A stretch of 64,000 nucleotides of DNA from Megalonaias nervosa (Eukaryota > Mollusca > Bivalvia > Unionida > Unionidae). The position numbers and the translations under genes are program-made. The first letter of the stretch is position 1. Every line of letters starts with the position of its first letter. The notes beneath the pieces are model-generated. The model was not told the DNA's origin. It saw only the letters and a program-made list of their open reading frames with translations, and ran no database searches. Of the stretch, positions 43,797 to 56,301 are shown in pieces. The stretch lies in contig JAECUM010006721.1 in assembly GCA_016617855.1 (NCBI GenBank), forward strand, positions 1-64,000, given 5' to 3'.

Positions 43797-43980
43797 ACTA
43801 CAATACCATAAGTTACTAGTTCTGCATCACCGGTTGATTTTGGGAAAATATCAGGATTGCTAGTGAGTACACTATTTTAAAAATGCACCCATTAATATCA
43901 CTGTTTCCAAGATGGCTGTAACCCATGTTCTCAAATGGAATCAATATCTTCTTAAAATCTGTATCACTGTAATAAATTGG

Positions 43981-44834
43981 TTAACCCTTTACCTCATAGA
44001 GTGTATGGCTTTTTAGCCCTTCGATACGCATGTAGCAAAGTTACCCATTGCAGTGTGCTATAAATAGAACACCTGTTACCTGTTCTACTCCATACCCATA
44101 GGCCTGTTAAGCAGTGAAGTGTATGTTACGTTTAACAGCAGTTTTAACCATTTTACATTTTTGGTACACATACACTATGTATGGAAAGATTTAAGAGAAA
44201 AATCCAATCGTTATAACTGTATAATTATTTTTAACAGAAGAATATTTTTATGTGCTTCAAAATCTTAAGAGAACTCGTTCACCGTCAAGAACGTGAAGCT
44301 GCGTGACCAACCGTAGCTGCCATTTCTCATACTCGAAATTTACAAGTTCTTTGTCTGTTTCTACATCACTAAATCAGCTGAATTTGATAAGTTATAAAAA
44401 CTAATGGCTTCCTACATCAGTATCAGAGCCTTTGCCTAAGTTATTGAAGCTTTCATAGTTGTGATTCTAATCGTGAAAACTCGAGTAAGTACTGAACGAA
44501 ATCCGCGACCTCCATTTTGGAGAGTGGAGAATACGACCCAGTTACTTTAAATAGCAGATTTCGACCAGAGCATACAGTGACCACGTGATCTGACGTAATG
44601 GTCATTCACACCAATGAATGTAGTATCTAATAAGGGGTTTTCCCCAAAGGTAGCGCTACGAAAACCCGCTCAGAATGGCTGATGTTTACAGCAGGCGTCA
44701 AAAGGTGCTTCCATGAGAATGGTGTAGAGGCATCAAAAGGCACTTATATGTGAATCGGGTAGAGGCGTCCAAAGGCACTTGCATGCGAATGGAGTAGAGG
44801 CGTCCAAAGGTGCTTGCGTGAGGTAAAGGGTTAA
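43981..44834. mobile_element. piggyBac-type non-autonomous element with TTAA duplications
   Basis: TTAA (43,981-43,984) is followed by CCCTTTACCTCA. The other end reads TGAGGTAAAGGG followed by TTAA (44,831-44,834). A 12-bp perfect terminal inverted repeat starting CCC with TTAA duplication is diagnostic of the piggyBac superfamily. The last 130 bp are about four diverged 38-bp units (GTAGAGGCGTCCAAAGGTGC type, 44,690-44,820). No transposase. Confidence 0.88.
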
Positions 44835-44943
44835 GCAGTTTGTCATCTGATAATGTCCAAAGATGTTATGCAAGAATCTGATCACATGATTACCATATTT
44901 TTCCAGATCCAAGAAATTGAATCTATGGTAGCAAATAGGAGTC

Positions 44944-45139
44944 AAAATGTGAATGGACAGTTGTTTTTTCAGGTGGTTTTCGCAATTGACAGGTATTGAC
45001 TCTAAAACTTTGTTGGACATGATTTATTACTTTTCATTGGAAAAATGTGAATGGACAGTTGTTTTTTCTGGTGGTTTTCGCAATTGACAGGTATTGACTC
45101 TAAAACTTTGTTGGACATGATTTATTACTTTTCATTGGA
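44944..45139. repeat. Recent 98-bp tandem duplication
   Basis: 44,944-45,041 is repeated at 45,042-45,139 with a single visible difference (TTTTTTCAGG versus TTTTTTCTGG). Confidence 0.95.
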
Positions 45140-45728
45140 ACTCAGGGGTTTGTTTAGACAGTCTGTGGTTGATACTTTCATGCTCATGTTGGTGGTCCAT
45201 TTTCACCGATAGTCCCAGTGCTACTCCTACGCTACCGTGGTTACAGTTGCATTTCTTTAATTGTCTGATAAGTTTCTGTTGTTGGAGGACACATGTGGCA
45301 GAATAAAGACCATGGAGGCATCATCCATTTCTCAAGTTGATTTACACTTTTGCAACATTCACATCAAGTTCCCAACATTAAGACAAGGATATGTCATCGT
45401 AAAAATATTTTTTCAGTATTACCACAATATTAGAGTAACTCCCCTTGCATGACCTGGAATCTGCATGGTGTCTCTTTATTGATCATTTCACACAGTCATC
45501 TGATTTAAACTGCATATTAAATGCATTTTAATATAGAGTAAAAAAAACCAGTCATATATAATATCTTGAAAGTCAGAGTTTTTATTTACTTATTCACTGA
45601 TCACTAACTTTAAGACCCAGGATACCATAACCCTCTGGTTTATTAATTATCAGTTTTCAAAATTAGCATAGTTCAAAAGTATTTGATTTACGATAAACAC
45701 TTATGATATATTATTATTTACAAACACT
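45140..45728. other. Intron 3, nothing recognised
   Basis: AT-rich, no clear feature. Confidence 0.6.
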
Positions 45729-46787
45729 TGTTATGTACTGCAATATACATGTGTATAATTACCCTACCATTGTACCCTTTGGTTCTCATTCAGAAGGGGG
45801 TAAACCCCATTAGATACTAAGACTGTGTTAATATTATTAAGGATATCTGTAATATCTGTATCATCTATTAAATTTATAATATGGTATTATTAAAAATAAT
45901 TTGGGTTTATGACAGTTATATTTTAAATTCTCTAATTGAGTGGCTTACTTGTCTTATAGTAAAAGTACACATACAGTACATGTAGAATTCTCATTCATAA
46001 CAAGGCCGATTACTAAGGTCAAATCAACAACTATGTTGGTCAAGTACACCTTGCATTTATTTGAATGGAGGCCACAAAACATCATGTGAAACTGGGAGTA
46101 CATTTGACCTGTTAGAGTTGTCATGTACACCCTAATTGTTGAATGGTTCCATAGTTTGACAAGGTCAGAAAATGACTGTTTTAGTTATTTTGAAATTATG
46201 CAATTAAATTGTTCAATAATCTTTTAGTGAATCAGATTCCATTGATTTGATGCATATATAAAGACTATATAATGACAATACACACACCACATATTCTATT
46301 CTTCAGGTCTGTAAGAGTCATTGAGAAGAAATACTGATTTATTTATATTTGTTTGTTTGATTTAGCAGTGTGGAAAATCTTCAATTTAAACAGTCAGGAT
46401 GATGTGAATTTATTCAAGGACTTGAATATTTAATTAATTCTGTTGGAGTATATAACCTTTCAAGGACTTCAGTGATATTCTATGTTTGCAAGATTACCTT
46501 GAAGTAAAAATGTTTGGATTTAGAACTGTGATTCTTCAGTGTTGCTAGCATCGTAGTACATAAACACATTAGAACCTCCTGAATACCCTTGGACAGTTTC
46601 CAGACTGGTGAGAAATTAATAGTACAATTTAGGATAATTCTAGGAATTGATCCGCTGTAAGTTATTTTTAATTCTTTCACTTTGTTTGATTTTATATTTT
46701 ATGTAAATAAATTTACATTTTGGAAAATTGAATGCTTGTTGGGTTTACCTAGTCTTATTACTTAAGTTTAAGCCCCTAGACATAACA
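45729..46787. mobile_element. Possible solo LTR, 1,059 bp
   Basis: Starts TGTTATG and ends CATAACA, exact inverse complements. The 3' part (GTAAATAAATTTACATTTTG, TTATTACTTAAG) is distantly like the ends of the LTRs at 20,823 and 33,743. Flanking five bases (ACACT and ATATA) do not match, so the call is tentative. Confidence 0.4.
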
Positions 46788-47028
46788 ATATATTGTCCTT
46801 TCATGTCTCTGTTATGTCCCTGTAAATTTATTATGTATTGTCTTTTGATGGCCATAGTGTATCCTTTTAGGTTTATTACTTAGATTCCACAGCCAATGAT
46901 AAAATTTAATACAGTTGTATTTTCACAGGTTCATTTTGTTTTGACTTTTCAGTATTTAATAAGAATATAGCATTATGTTTTCTGTAGAACTATTATCCGT
47001 CATTTCAAACAACCTTTGCTGATTTCAG

Positions 47029-47246
47029 AACATGACAGGGTACCAGACAAATGTTGTCAGTGATGTGATTGAGCAGAGGTATCTGGCAAATCCCAAAGGT
47101 CAATACCAGTTTGCCACACAGGGCCATACATACATATTGGACTTCACAATAATGTCTCAGCAGAATATGGATACTAAAACAAAACGCAGAGTAAAGCGCC
47201 GCCCAGAACATGTTTCACCACAGGAAGCTAAGAAAAGGAAGCTACA
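47029..47246 (+). CDS. PARP12-like: PARP12/ZAP-like protein, exon 4: end of WWE 2 and basic linker
   Basis: Acceptor GATTTCAG|AAC in phase 0. YQTNVVSDVIEQRYLANPKG, YQFATQGHTYILDFTIM and SQQNMDTKTKRRVKRRP complete WWE 2 (the family's Y.vDf..M.Q.N..T...R.vRR ending). KKRKL follows, so two basic clusters could act as a nuclear signal. The exon ends CTACA|GTGAGC with two bases left, and exon 5 supplies the third. If this donor is skipped the frame stops at once (CAG TGA), giving a fingers-plus-WWE form without a catalytic domain. Residues 486-557. Confidence 0.92.
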
Positions 47247-48944
47247 GTGAGCATTTTATATAATCCATACCATTTTTAATACTCATAAATTTCTTGATGT
47301 TAGCAAAATATTAACAACATGATGAATCCTACTGTTTTGTCATCCTGTCCTTTGTCTATGTGTCACATTTCTGGAAAAAAAAATTGGATATAGTAGAGCC
47401 GTTTTATGACTTGGCATCCTTCATGTCTTACCTGCCATAAGTCCATCAATATCTTCAAATCTTCAGAGCTAATTATGATTACACTTGATAGGGATGTATT
47501 GTAGGTCATAGCTGTCTTTTTGGCAGCTGCCATAGCAACTGTATGACTTCTATCACAACCACTTAGAAAAAAAAATAGGGGGGATTTTTTGGCATCTACA
47601 AAACTAAGAACCATTTTGAACAAAATATAACTGTAAGAATGTTTCTTGAAATTATTTGGTTTCTACAGCAGCCATGTGAAAAAATATTTTTGGAATCTCC
47701 AAAAAAACTACCAGGCTTATTTTGATCAGGCTTGGTGGGAACATTTTTCAAGACATGTTCTTCCAGATGGGTGGTTTCCTCTACAACTATTTGCGCCATA
47801 GCAGCCAAATGGAAAATGTATATTTGGTATCTCCTGCAAAGCACTAAACCAATTTTGAGTAAACGTTTTAGGAGTCTTAGAAAAATGTGCGACCAAAGTA
47901 AAATATTTTGTTAAGTTCATTTGTTTATGTCTTTCTTAGCAACAGGTGAAGAATGTATCTGTGATGTCAGTGTATCAGTTTTAACTTTCTAGGAAATTGT
48001 ATTTTTAGTGGATTCCCTTGGAATTGTTTTCACTTGTACAGTAAACAGTTAAAAAATTATAATTTCTACATTTTCTCATATACTATGTGGCAAATATGAA
48101 GAACACCTTATATAATTATTGAAACTGAATATCATAGTATATCGAATGGTTCAATAACTATGCCTTGCAACATCCTATATAAAGATGAAAAGTTAATTGA
48201 CAAGGACAATTACTCCGTCCCAAAATGAGTTGACAAAACAAAACCATTACAAGGCAAATGTAGATCTGTACTAAGTTGTATTATGTATGATGGTTCATGG
48301 ACTATACTGGTTACAAGGGTCTGCTATAGCGGAGATTTAAAATTGATAGAAAATAGCCAATTCTGTTGTCAAAAAAGAAGAAATAACAATTATATAAAGG
48401 TTTGCAGAGCTATATTGGTTAAGAATTTGAATGAATGGACAGAAAAAGAGATTACTCTCGAGTTTCCTCATCTTCAAGTGGAAATCTAAATTTGTGAACA
48501 ATTCATTTCCACAGAAATTATCGGTCCAGTTCATGTTATTTTGAATTGATAACTGGTCTGAGCCAGGTCAGCAATTTCAGGCCCACATGGACTTCTTGTT
48601 GTGCCCTAAAAGTTAGCCTGAATCAAGTTGTTATGACCTATAAGTTAGCTAGAATCCATTCTGTTGAGTTGTTATGAGCTAAAGGTTAGCCTGAATCCAT
48701 TCTGTTGAGAAAAAAAAACATTAATACTTACACATTTCTACCCAACAAATGCAGAAACAAACGAAGGACACTAGGTATGAAGCAAGGGAGAATCTAAATT
48801 TAGTAAGATTTTGTGCATCTCTAGCCCTGTCTCCATCAAATCCCACGAAATAATTCCCAAATCCCCAGTAAAAACCAGGTTTTAATCCAGATTCTCAAGA
48901 TAACATTTTGGGGGATGAATTGATGTTTTTTATGCACTCTTGTA
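47247..48944. other. Intron 4, 5' part, nothing coding
   Basis: Contains diverged short repeats of the AAGTTAGCCTGAATCCATTC type at 48,605-48,710 (three units). Nothing else. Confidence 0.55.
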
Positions 48945-49300
48945 TTAAGAGTCTCAGTGAATATTGCATGCAGAAATCCCATGGTCCTATTATGAGTCTC
49001 AGTGAATATTGCATGCAGAAATCCCATTGTCCTACTAAGAGTCTCAGTGAACAGTGCATGCAGAAACCCCATGGTCCTATTAAGAGTCTCAGTGAATAGT
49101 GCATGCAGAAATCCCATGGTCCTATTAAGAGTCTCAGTGAATAGTGCATGCAGAAATACCATTGCCATATTAAGAGTCTCAGTGGATAATGCATATAGAA
49201 ATTGGCCTATTAAGAGTCTCGGTGAATAGTGCACACACAAAACCACAATGTTCTATGAAGATTCTCAGTGAATAGTGCATGCACAAAACCACTTGGTCCT
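48945..49300. repeat. 45-bp minisatellite, about eight copies
   Basis: GTCTCAGTGAATA-TGCATGCAGAA recurs at 48,951, 48,996, 49,041, 49,086, 49,131 and 49,176, exact 45-bp spacing, then less regularly to 49,300. Since 45 is divisible by three, long repeat-made ORFs appear on both strands. Confidence 0.95.
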
Positions 49301-50007
49301 AATATTATCTGATCTTAACCGCTTCAGCAGATTCATTATATGTACCAAATAATTTCATTAACAGACCTTTTTTAACTGACCTACATACATTATTCTTGCT
49401 TATGCCTCATTGTATTTATACAAGAATGACCTGCGTAAAAGATGCATCAAGACCTGTGATTGCATACTGTGCCATCTGATCAGGTTCTACCCCATTTACA
49501 TGAAATCATATGTCTGATAAACAATATAGTCTTTTATCTGCTGGCACAGTATGTAATGTCAGTAATGATTGATCACGAGTAAATATCGCATAATATGAAA
49601 TAGCATGCTTACTTTACATGGGTAAATATGGTATGTGAAGCAGGATGCTTGCTTTACATGGGTAAATATGGTATAAAATATGAAATAGGATGCTTGCTTT
49701 ACATGGGTTAGTATGGTATAATATGAAATAATGGGTGCTATGTTTACAACAGTAATATGGCATGATATGAAATAAGCAGAGTCCAGGAGAAACAAGCAAA
49801 TCATTAGTTTTGTGTGTACTGACTGGCATTTTGCATATATTGAATGTGTGCTTCTCCGTAAGTTGAGGAATACACATTGACAACAACAACAATACTGCAT
49901 GACATTATATACTTTACATAGAGCCACATGCATAATCTTTGCCTATACAAAGAAGCTGGGTTTTTTTCTGTTGCATGGAATATTAACATTTTTACTGTGA
50001 ATAATGA
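49301..50007. repeat. Non-coding with ~55-bp degenerate tandem units
   Basis: At 49,590-49,770 three to four units contain GGATGCTTGCTTTACATGGG and TAAATATGGTATAA-ATGAAATA. The rest is unremarkable intron. Confidence 0.7.
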
Positions 50008-50193
50008 CAGAAGCTTCATTGGCTTAATGGTTGTATGACAGACACATGATTGCAAGGTTAGAATCCTACCATAATATCAGCTTGATTTGGCTACTTTGGT
50101 GTGTTCTTGGGCAAGGCACTTTATTCTAATTGTTTTGGAACTAAAATAATCTACTTGTGTTGTTGTGCCATAAAACACCAAACACCAAACCAG
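50008..50193 (+). mobile_element. SINE family C, plus orientation
   Basis: Head with GGCTTAATGG and a diverged B box (GGTTAGAATCC), then TTCTTGGGCAAGGCACTT and a tail ACACCAAACACCAAACC. Flanking TGAATAA words (about 49,998 and 50,196) may be the target duplication. Confidence 0.65.
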
Positions 50194-51328
50194 ATGAATA
50201 ACAAAAATATATTTTTGGTTATTAATTTATGTTGAAATTTTTTTCTTCTAAGGCTTCTTTTATTTTATTGCTCTGAAATTTGAATTCTTTAAGTTCTCTT
50301 TCAGAGTTTATCATGTTACTGGTACCAACCTTAATTGTCATGCTGGTCTTATAGTCCAGTAACTAATAAACTTGTCTCCTAATTGGTTGGTCAGTGATGT
50401 CATTGCCACAGTAGTGTAGTCACTTCCTTGATGGCCAGTTTGGAAACTTCCCCTGAACTGCAACAATTGGTTGGAAGCTTCACACCAGTGTGGCACATAA
50501 TTTGTGACAAGTTAACAGTTTGTGCACTTTTTTTGAAAGGTCGTAGTTGATAGTTATCTGCAGTCACAAGCACCAGAAATACACTGGAAGTACGACAGTT
50601 GTCAGCGAAAGTCAATCATAAGAAGTCGGACAGGGAAGTCTGGATATAATGGTTGTAAGCTGGACTACTAACAAGATGTACATTTTAGATCGCTCCAAGT
50701 TGTGCACACTATTCAAGTTCTAGTCAGATAAATGGAGGTCCCGTAAAGGCCGTATTGCCCTATAGAGGGAATTTTTAGTGGTGGAGAAATATTGGTGAAA
50801 TAGTACTCGCAAACTGAGATAGTGAAAATAAATCAAAATTTATCAGCATTTTTCAGTATTATGATCCATCTAGATTTGCAGTCATTAACATATAAGTAGC
50901 CAAAATTAATATTACCTGTATTTTAACAAAATCAGCATATTCTGTGTCTACACAAGATACCCACCGTATAGTTTGTTGTACATAAAGCACTCTTCCATTA
51001 TAACACACCTTGTTATAACACAATTCTGGATATAATGCATTACTAATATGGACCCAATGACCAAAATAATGCCAGTGTATGACAATGAGTTGAAGTAAAG
51101 CAAGGTCAAACTTAGTCTTAAATCTTCTTAAATCTTCATTTCCTTTCAAAACTGTTATCTAAAAAAGTTTGGATAGTGCCCACTATACCATGGTTCTGCA
51201 TACCTATTATGCTATTCTCAATATATTGTGGTTCTGTGTATGCAATGATTCTTGATATAACACAGTTCAGTACATGATGCTATATTTGGTAATTGAACAT
51301 GGCTACCGCAATATAATGAGGAGAACAG

Positions 51329-51359
<31 letters not shown>

Positions 51360-52819
51360 CATGGACATGGGAATATATACCAGCACTAGGACATAAATAC
51401 CATTTTAAAGACTGTCTGCTGCACATACCATTTAATAGCTGAAACTTACCACTTTTTTAAAAGTTAAAAGATTTAGCAAAATCTGAAGGGAAAAAAGTTT
51501 TTTTATCTGCACATTACAGAAACCAGTTAGAACCACTCTGCTGGGGACCAGAACTATTCCACCAGTGCAACAACTTGCACAATGATGTATGCAGTGTAAT
51601 CTGAATAAAACTGACATGCGTAAACAAAAATCTGTGAATTGATTGCCTTATTTTTGTGATTTAGGGAGTTCAATGACAAAGCAGGATAGTTGAGGTCTTA
51701 TAAGCAATAAAGGGACCAAAGGTTGTCCACGATGATTTTTGAGTCTTTTTGCTAAAATCAGATGCCCTTTGGAAGTGGTGAGATAAAAAGGAGACTGGCA
51801 GAAATATGATATGATGAAATACTTAATGCGAGTATTTGATTTTTGTTCTAATTTGTAATGTATTTTCAAGATGTTTTAAGAATATTTAACGGCAGCTCTT
51901 AACCTTTATTTGGTTAATTCAAAATGTCAAAAAAATGTACACTTCCTTTCAATTCTAAAAAAAACATCAGCATGGAAATATTACAACTTCAACAGTTCCT
52001 GGAAATCAGAAATGAAGTTGGTGGCACAAAAGACGAAGGTACAAAGTTTGTACTGTATGTATCATGCAATGATTCTTCTGTAGTGTAAACACCCACTTTA
52101 AAGACTTTATTTTAGACTGGATCAAAAGTTCTGTCTTTGCCACATTTCATTGCTGACATGGAGAGGTCATTCTTCATTCTTTTGAAAAATACTGAGTGAT
52201 TCAAAGAGAAATCTGGACCAGAAAACCATTGAGAGTCTGTTAAGTGCGAAACTTAATAATCACAGTGAATGCCAGCAGTGGTCAACAGTCAGTTATTGTG
52301 TGAGAAAAACTAAAAGTGCTTGTGGATTTTATTTTCTTTCTAAATTTTCACAGTAATTTAATATTGTAACATTTGTGGTCAGAATCTGATTCATGTTTTA
52401 ACAAATGCCTGCTTTATTATAATGTGAAGGGTTAGTTACTATGTCCAAAATGTCTTTATGTTGTTTTCATTCTCCTTAAAACATGTAAATTTTATGTTGA
52501 TAAAAAGGTCCCACTGATCTTAACTGATTTTTGATGTCCTGGTTCTGTCACATTGATCAGTAGGATCTTTTTATTGTGACATCCAAGTTGATTGTTGGGA
52601 AACATGTTTCAAACACAGTTCTTGACAATTTTCTCTTTACTACACAATGAGGGTACATAGTTTAGAGTTTGAAAATACTTAAATCAGCACTCTCAGTTAA
52701 GGAAAGTCATGAAGAATTCCAATTAGGACAAAATTTTTAATGTCCCAGTTGAGCTGTTAAGAAATAAAAGTTGATGAAAATAGATACAGGTCCTTGCATA
52801 ATGTGCTGAGCATTTTGTT
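50194..52819. other. Intron 4, 3' part, nothing coding
   Basis: 50,985-51,330 has Tigger-like CTTGTTATAACACAATTCTG words, ended by an (AT)n run at 51,329-51,356. No other feature recognised. Confidence 0.5.
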
Positions 52820-53000
52820 CTCCTGGTATTTATGACCTAAAATTCCATATCCCCTGGCATTTATGACCTAAAATTCCATATCCCCAGTTATTTATGACCG
52901 AAAGTCCATATCCCCTGATATTTATGACCGAGAATTTCATATCCCCTGGTATTTTTGATATAAAATGTCATATCCCATGGTATTTATGACCAAAAATTCC
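52820..53000. repeat. ~31-bp minisatellite, about six copies
   Basis: Units of the form TATTTATGACCTAAAATTCC followed by ATATCCCCTGG, spaced about 31 bp. Confidence 0.85.
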
Positions 53001-53328
53001 AGACTTCATGTGGAAGATGGTAAAATAATTTAACCTATATAGTGAGCACATGGTAAATCTCTTATCAAATCTCTAACATCAAAAACACTGTTCAGTTCCT
53101 AACTAAAGATGGGTCCTGTATCTCACTGCATTGAATCTCAATTAAGTGAACACATCTCTGTAGCTTACATACAAAACACTGATTCAGGTGTTGGTATTAT
53201 CCAGTGGAATGGATTATACCAAAATACATTTTATATGCTGATTTACACCAGACAGTACGAAGATTATGCATTTGAACACAATTTGTATTGCACCTTGTTA
53301 AGTTTACTCTTATTCGGTACATTTTCAG
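53001..53328. other. End of intron 4, nothing recognised
   Basis: The reading frame at 53,109-53,381 crosses the exon 5 acceptor in the wrong frame and is rejected. Confidence 0.6.
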
Positions 53329-53461
53329 GCCGGTTCAGTCAGGAGTGTTGGCCTCACAACAAGTTCCTGGGGCAGGGATAGGGATGAAACTATGCCCTGT
53401 GCCCAATACTTGGGATGTTCAACATGGACAGGATGTAATTGATATTTTCAACAGAGTTGAG
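53329..53461 (+). CDS. PARP12-like: PARP12/ZAP-like protein, exon 5: linker
   Basis: The acceptor ACATTTTCAG|G gives one base to finish the exon 4 codon (Gln), then 44 codons: PVQSGVLASQQVPGAG, MKLCPVPNTWDVQHGQDVID and IFNRVE. In PARP12 and PARP13 a similar linker with a P..WD..-type phrase joins WWE 2 to the catalytic domain. Ends GTTGAG|GTAGGT, phase 0. Residues 559-602. Short and without a domain of its own, but both splice sites and the phase agree. Confidence 0.85.
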
Positions 53462-54686
53462 GTAGGTAAATTCAAGTTCAGTCTGTTTCATAGTACATTG
53501 TAGAGTCGTAGATGATCTACTTCAGTAGATTATTTAACTGTTTTGTTAACAACTATTTCAATTCTTCCATAAGTCCACTTTTAAAACTTTATCATCCTGC
53601 CCCCACCCACTTTGGCTGCTCATTGAAATGAACTGTTGCTCTGATTTGCATCTTTACTGAAATATTAAGCCAACAAATTCTTGAGATAAAAGAAGAAAAG
53701 ATATCCTGTTGGGAAAGAAAATTCCAGATACCCCCACCCCAACTGAATATGAATATGAAATGGTCATTTCACCAATTTGGACCAGAGTGGACTGTGAGCA
53801 TTTCAGTATCAGACCTTTAAAGCTTTCAGGTTTGAAGAAATGATGTTGCTTTGCCATTAGATATGGCTGGCATCACAAGAACTAGAGAAAAAACACCTTT
53901 TACAACATCTTTAGAAAAAAATGCCTGAAAAATTTAGGAAAGATTTTACACATAAGTTAATGTCATCAGGAATTTTAACCTTTTATTAGATCACCAGGTA
54001 TATTGATGAGGTGATTTTGCATCTGATTCATTGGATATTATTACCAAGTTAGGAAACTATATCTTTCTTTTTTAATAGGATTTTAATTAGACTTGATAAA
54101 TAGGCTTTTATTATCAAAATCTTGTTTGAGCATGATCATCAGTGAGGTCCATGCATAGTAAGAGATCATGCGTCCATTTGGCTGAGCTTATCAACACTGT
54201 AGCAAATATATTTCTTATCAGATTTTGATCCAACTTGTTAATTAGTTTCACTTTTTCTATATATTGGTTGGGTTGTGTCTGATTGGCTGAGCTGATAAGT
54301 ACTATTGAGACCATTTTAAGCATGATTTTGCTTTAGCATTATAACAAGTAGAATCTGAGCTTACTGTTGAGATGATTTTGCATCTGATTGACTGAGCGTT
54401 TACCTCCCTAGTTCTAAAGACTATTGAGGCTTTCGGTAACGTAGTTATCTCCCTCTTGTATTAGGTATTTGCTACATCCGGTAGGTAATTAAACCTCTGG
54501 ACAAGAAGATAACTGCTATCGTCACTAATGAATCCATCTGTCTTAGCCAAGTGTTTTGTATTTAGTTACGTTATCCATGATGCAGTGCTGAGTGATTTTT
54601 AACACCTCTCACAATATACAATTACTGTGTGGGGAGGGACTCAACAGATACATATGCATACAGCATAACAATAAAGAAAATATATA
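53462..54686. other. Intron 5, 5' part, degenerate tandem repeats
   Basis: 53,985-54,390 has diverged units containing GATGATTTTGCATCTGATT, TGGCTGAGCTTATCA and AAGCATGATTTTGC words. No gene. Confidence 0.5.
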
Positions 54687-56213
54687 CAGGTCTCCCTCGA
54701 TAACTTGTACACAACAGGGTCCACAAACACAGCCCGCACTATACACGAGGGCACAGGTTACCAAGGGACCTCCACAAAATCCGCTAGACAGCGAGAAAAC
54801 CGCAGTGGGGAACTGTGCTGTTTGACGACTGAATCCTTGTTTTACAATCACATCGATAACAAAATTGTCAATAATGCGCTTTTCTAATGAAGTTGTTCGT
54901 CATTCTGTATAAATTACATTTATTTTCAAACATCCAAATTGTGAAAGATCGTTAGCATTATTATAACATTATGCAAAAACACCTGTGCATTATGTCACTG
55001 CTTTTTATTTTGTTGATTAGTCTGGTTCATGGAGTGGTATTTAATAGTATACTGTCAAGTAGGGAGTCAATGAAGCAGGAAACAAGACTAACTGTAGATA
55101 CACCATCCAAAAAGATTCCTTTTTTTAAAAAAACTAGCAAAATTTATTTCGTGAGACTATCATCTACATCGAAACTCAGTTTTTGTATTATTCAGTTAGT
55201 ACAGTATTGATGTCATGATTTCATTAGAAGTAATAGTGAAAGTTCTTATCATCCTTTAAGATATCTCTAAGTGACAGTTCAGGATTCTCAGAAACTCATT
55301 TGCCCACAGTGGTCTGAATCTGTGAAACCAAGCTCTTTATTTGACAAAGTATTTGTTTCGCTTTGTTGCTTTGCTGTCTTTTTGCACAGTTATGAATGAG
55401 TCAGTCAATTTAAGGTAGTTTAATTATATTACATACATAATAACATTTTTAACAGTGTTTGATTGATCAACTAAAGTGAGTTCACCTGACATACGACCAG
55501 GGCCGCTAGATTTTAAGTATGTAGGATTTGTATGACTTCTAACTTTTATTTTCCCACTACTTTTATTTGATTCAAAAGACATAATTAACATGATAATACA
55601 AGGGATGCCAGTTTTTAATTCAGTGCAACAATACAACAAATACTTCCACAAGTCAGTTATCAAAACATGGTTGGCACTTAATCAGGTTCTCAAGAGAAAT
55701 GCTCGCAGACATAGCTGTTACCATAGATTGACACATATTACGTTTAAATACACATTGCATTTATAATGATTACACTTATGATGAACTAAAAGATAAAACT
55801 AAAACACAAATTTCACTTAATAAAAACTTATTTAATTGGCATTAAATATTAATGTACTGTCTACTCTCTGCGTAAGTGACATTCATTGATCAAAATTTCC
55901 TTGAATATCTTTAATTACAGTGTACTAAGAATTTCGTTTGGAAAGAAAATGTAATAAATTATATGACTTCTTATTAATAGTTGATAATTTCATAATGTTG
56001 ATTAAAATTTCCAGGTCCTATCTACTGTTTTCGACCATAAAACGAGAGATGTATCAGCTTTTCAGTTGCTAATTTTGATCAATTTTCTTCATGTTCAACC
56101 AATATGGATCAATTTTTTTGGTATTTTCTGGTAAAAAAAATGGGATCCACACTTGACCCCGTGTTATAAGCAGGTTCGTGAGTTACCACGGTGCGAGTTA
56201 TTGAGGGAGTGGT
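54685..56213. mobile_element. Non-autonomous DNA transposon with CTCCCTC termini
   Basis: Starts CAGGTCTCCCTCGATAACTT (54,687, preceded by TA) and ends with the inverted form CGAGTTATTGAGGGAG (to about 56,208) merging into a (GT)n/(AT)n microsatellite. Both ends also share words of the TTATACA/AGGTTCGTGAGTTACC kind. Right border and target duplication are obscured by the microsatellite. Probably pogo/Tigger-related; no transposase. Confidence 0.6.
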
Positions 56214-56220
56214 GTGTGTG

Positions 56221-56300
<80 letters not shown>
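56214..56300. repeat. (GT)n/(AT)n compound microsatellite
   Basis: Short GT run (56,211-56,225) followed by about 37 AT dinucleotides. Confidence 0.95.

Positions 56301-56301
<1 letters not shown>

Noticed and set aside
48836..49246. Long ORFs on both strands with 15-residue repeats
   Set aside because: Produced by a 45-bp minisatellite whose period is a multiple of three.
53109..53381. 90-codon plus-strand ORF
   Set aside because: Crosses the exon 5 acceptor in a frame that does not match the phase from exon 4.
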